Shown here piece by piece: positions 5,622 through 6,313 of a stretch of 6,313 bases of DNA; position 1 is the first letter of the stretch, and each line of letters starts with the position of its first letter. A program made the position numbers and the translations under genes. The DNA is from an uncultured Oscillospiraceae bacterium. Lineage in GTDB: Bacteria > Bacillota > Clostridia > Oscillospirales > Oscillospiraceae. Location of the stretch: NCBI GenBank assembly GCA_900758955.1, contig CAAETL010000217.1, positions 1 to 6,313 on the forward strand, given 5' to 3'. The notes under the pieces were generated by a model that worked only from the letters and a program-made list of their open reading frames with translations, searched no databases and had not been told where the DNA came from.

Positions 5622-5996
5622 ATGAAATTCCACGACAAGAAAATCGAGTTTGATGTTTATGAGGAAATCACAGCGCGGAAATTTGAGGCGGCGGTTAAGG
5701 AAATTACCGGGATGGAGGACGGAGACCCGGGAGAAAGATTACCGGACAGAATCCGGCGGCAATGTACGGCGATATTCCGGTTCTTCGATCAATTGTTTGG
5801 TGATGGTTTCCACAAGGAGCTGTTCGGCGAGACCGTTAGCTTAACGGTTTGCGTTGATACGTATATGGATTTCATGGAGGAGGTAAACAAGCAGCGGCTT
5901 TCCATGGAATCCAAAGCGGCGGAGATGCTTTCGGCGGCGGAAACAGAGTCTCGAAAACGTCCGCCCCAGCGGACGACCGCCAACCATAAGCAATGA
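5622..5996 (+). CDS. Putative tail assembly chaperone (first chaperone gene)
   Basis: A 124-residue, mainly helical protein. Residues 1-28 give a short strand (KIEFDVYEE) then the helix TARKFEAAVKEITG. The middle holds IRRQCTAIFRFFDQLFGDGFHKELFGE (44-70) and TVCVDTYMDFMEEVNKQRLS (76-94), and the end is an Ala/Glu-rich helix with a basic, disordered-looking tail (RKRPPQR). The pattern and position between tail tube and Gp15 mark it as the first tail-assembly-chaperone-type protein, which loads the tape measure during tail growth and is not in the virion. It has the best binding site of the window (AGGAGGAG at 5611-5618). I do not recognise a named family with certainty. Confidence 0.68.
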   Translation: MKFHDKKIEFDVYEEITARKFEAAVKEITGMEDGDPGERLPDRIRRQCTAIFRFFDQLFGDGFHKELFGETVSLTVCVDTYMDFMEEVNKQRLSMESKAAEMLSAAETESRKRPPQRTTANHKQ

Positions 5997-6313
5997 TCCC
6001 CTTTGCCAGCCTGCCGGAAACGGTCCGGGTGGCGGGGGAAGCGGTGCCGATTCGGACGGATTTCCGGGTTTGGGTTCAGTTTGAACAGGGGTTGCTCCAC
6101 GGCGCGGACGACTGGTGGCTTCTCCGACTGGTCTACCCTGGTTCTTTCCCGCCGGACGCCCAGGGCCTGGTGGACGCCGCCATTTGGTTCTACCGATGTG
6201 GGGATCAGAATGAACAGGAAGAGGCGGATTCCGATCCGGAACCCGTAAGGCAGGGCCGCTTTTACGACTTTGCCCAAGACGCCGATACCATATTCAGCTC
6301 CTTCTGGCAGGCG
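5993..6313 (+). CDS. Gp15-family phage protein, second tail chaperone (3' end beyond the window)
   Basis: A reading frame open from the ATG at 5993 to the window end, giving 107 residues with no stop. It begins MIPFASLPETVRVAGEAVPI, followed by TDFRVWVQFEQGLL (22-35), the hallmark LVYPGSFPPDAQGLVDAAI and WFYRCG (65-70), an acidic loop (EQEEADSDPEP), and RFYDFAQDADTIFSSFWQ (89-106). This order is that of the bacteriophage Gp15 family, found just before the tape measure gene, where a second tail assembly chaperone is expected. Family members are about 180-200 residues, so roughly half is missing here. The start overlaps the previous stop as ATGA and has no clear binding site, so expression probably depends on reinitiation. 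Other frames over this stretch are weaker. Confidence 0.85.
   Translation, partial: MIPFASLPETVRVAGEAVPIRTDFRVWVQFEQGLLHGADDWWLLRLVYPGSFPPDAQGLVDAAIWFYRCGDQNEQEEADSDPEPVRQGRFYDFAQDADTIFSSFWQA

Noticed and set aside
5950..5960. The A run in TCGAAAACGT as a slippery frameshift site
   Set aside because: It does not form a good heptamer in the reading frame, and the -1 frame ends at TAA 5987-5989 before reaching the next gene.
6003..6248. An 81-residue plus-strand reading frame near the right end
   Set aside because: It is rich in Arg, Trp and Ser with no family resemblance and lies inside the Gp15-type frame from 5993, which shows clear family motifs and remains open to the window end.
1..6313. 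CRISPR arrays, tRNA genes, insertion sequences or attachment sites
   Set aside because: I saw no spaced direct repeats, cloverleaf-like sequence, transposase motifs or integrase-linked repeats; the window is almost entirely explained by phage morphogenesis genes.

Overview
The window is the head-to-tail part of the late (morphogenesis) module of a siphovirus or prophage, most likely from a GC-rich gut Clostridia host of the Oscillospiraceae/Flavonifractor kind. That assignment is inferred from strong AGGAGG-type ribosome binding sites, GC-rich coding sequence and recognisable low-GC-phylum phage protein families; no host gene is present. Every gene reads left to right, packed with gaps of 1-15 bases or ATGA overlaps, except for one 124-base gap at 1723-1846.

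The order resembles that of Bacillus phage SPP1 and its relatives. It runs: the last codons of an upstream gene, probably the portal (1-24); a MuF-type minor capsid protein with a C-terminal extension (24-1496); a small acidic gene (1483-1722); a GP20-type scaffold (1847-2371); an HK97-fold major capsid protein with an extra Ig-like tail domain (2387-3577); four neck and tail-completion proteins (3588-5093); the tail tube (5095-5607); and two tail-assembly-chaperone-type genes (5622-5996 and 5993 to the window end, the second a Gp15-family protein). The tape measure would be expected just to the right.

The most interesting part is 1190-1820. The minor capsid protein ends in a 70-residue His-rich domain behind a low-complexity linker, a layout known for MuF polymorphic toxins of temperate phages. 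An acidic 79-residue protein starts inside its last codons and has the look of an immunity protein. A good sigma-A-type promoter lies within the linker coding sequence and a strong intrinsic terminator follows the small gene, so the small gene could be transcribed on its own, for example in a lysogen. The stretch is also clearly richer in A+T than its surroundings. The toxin/immunity reading is inference; the domain layout, overlap, promoter-like motif and hairpin are directly visible.
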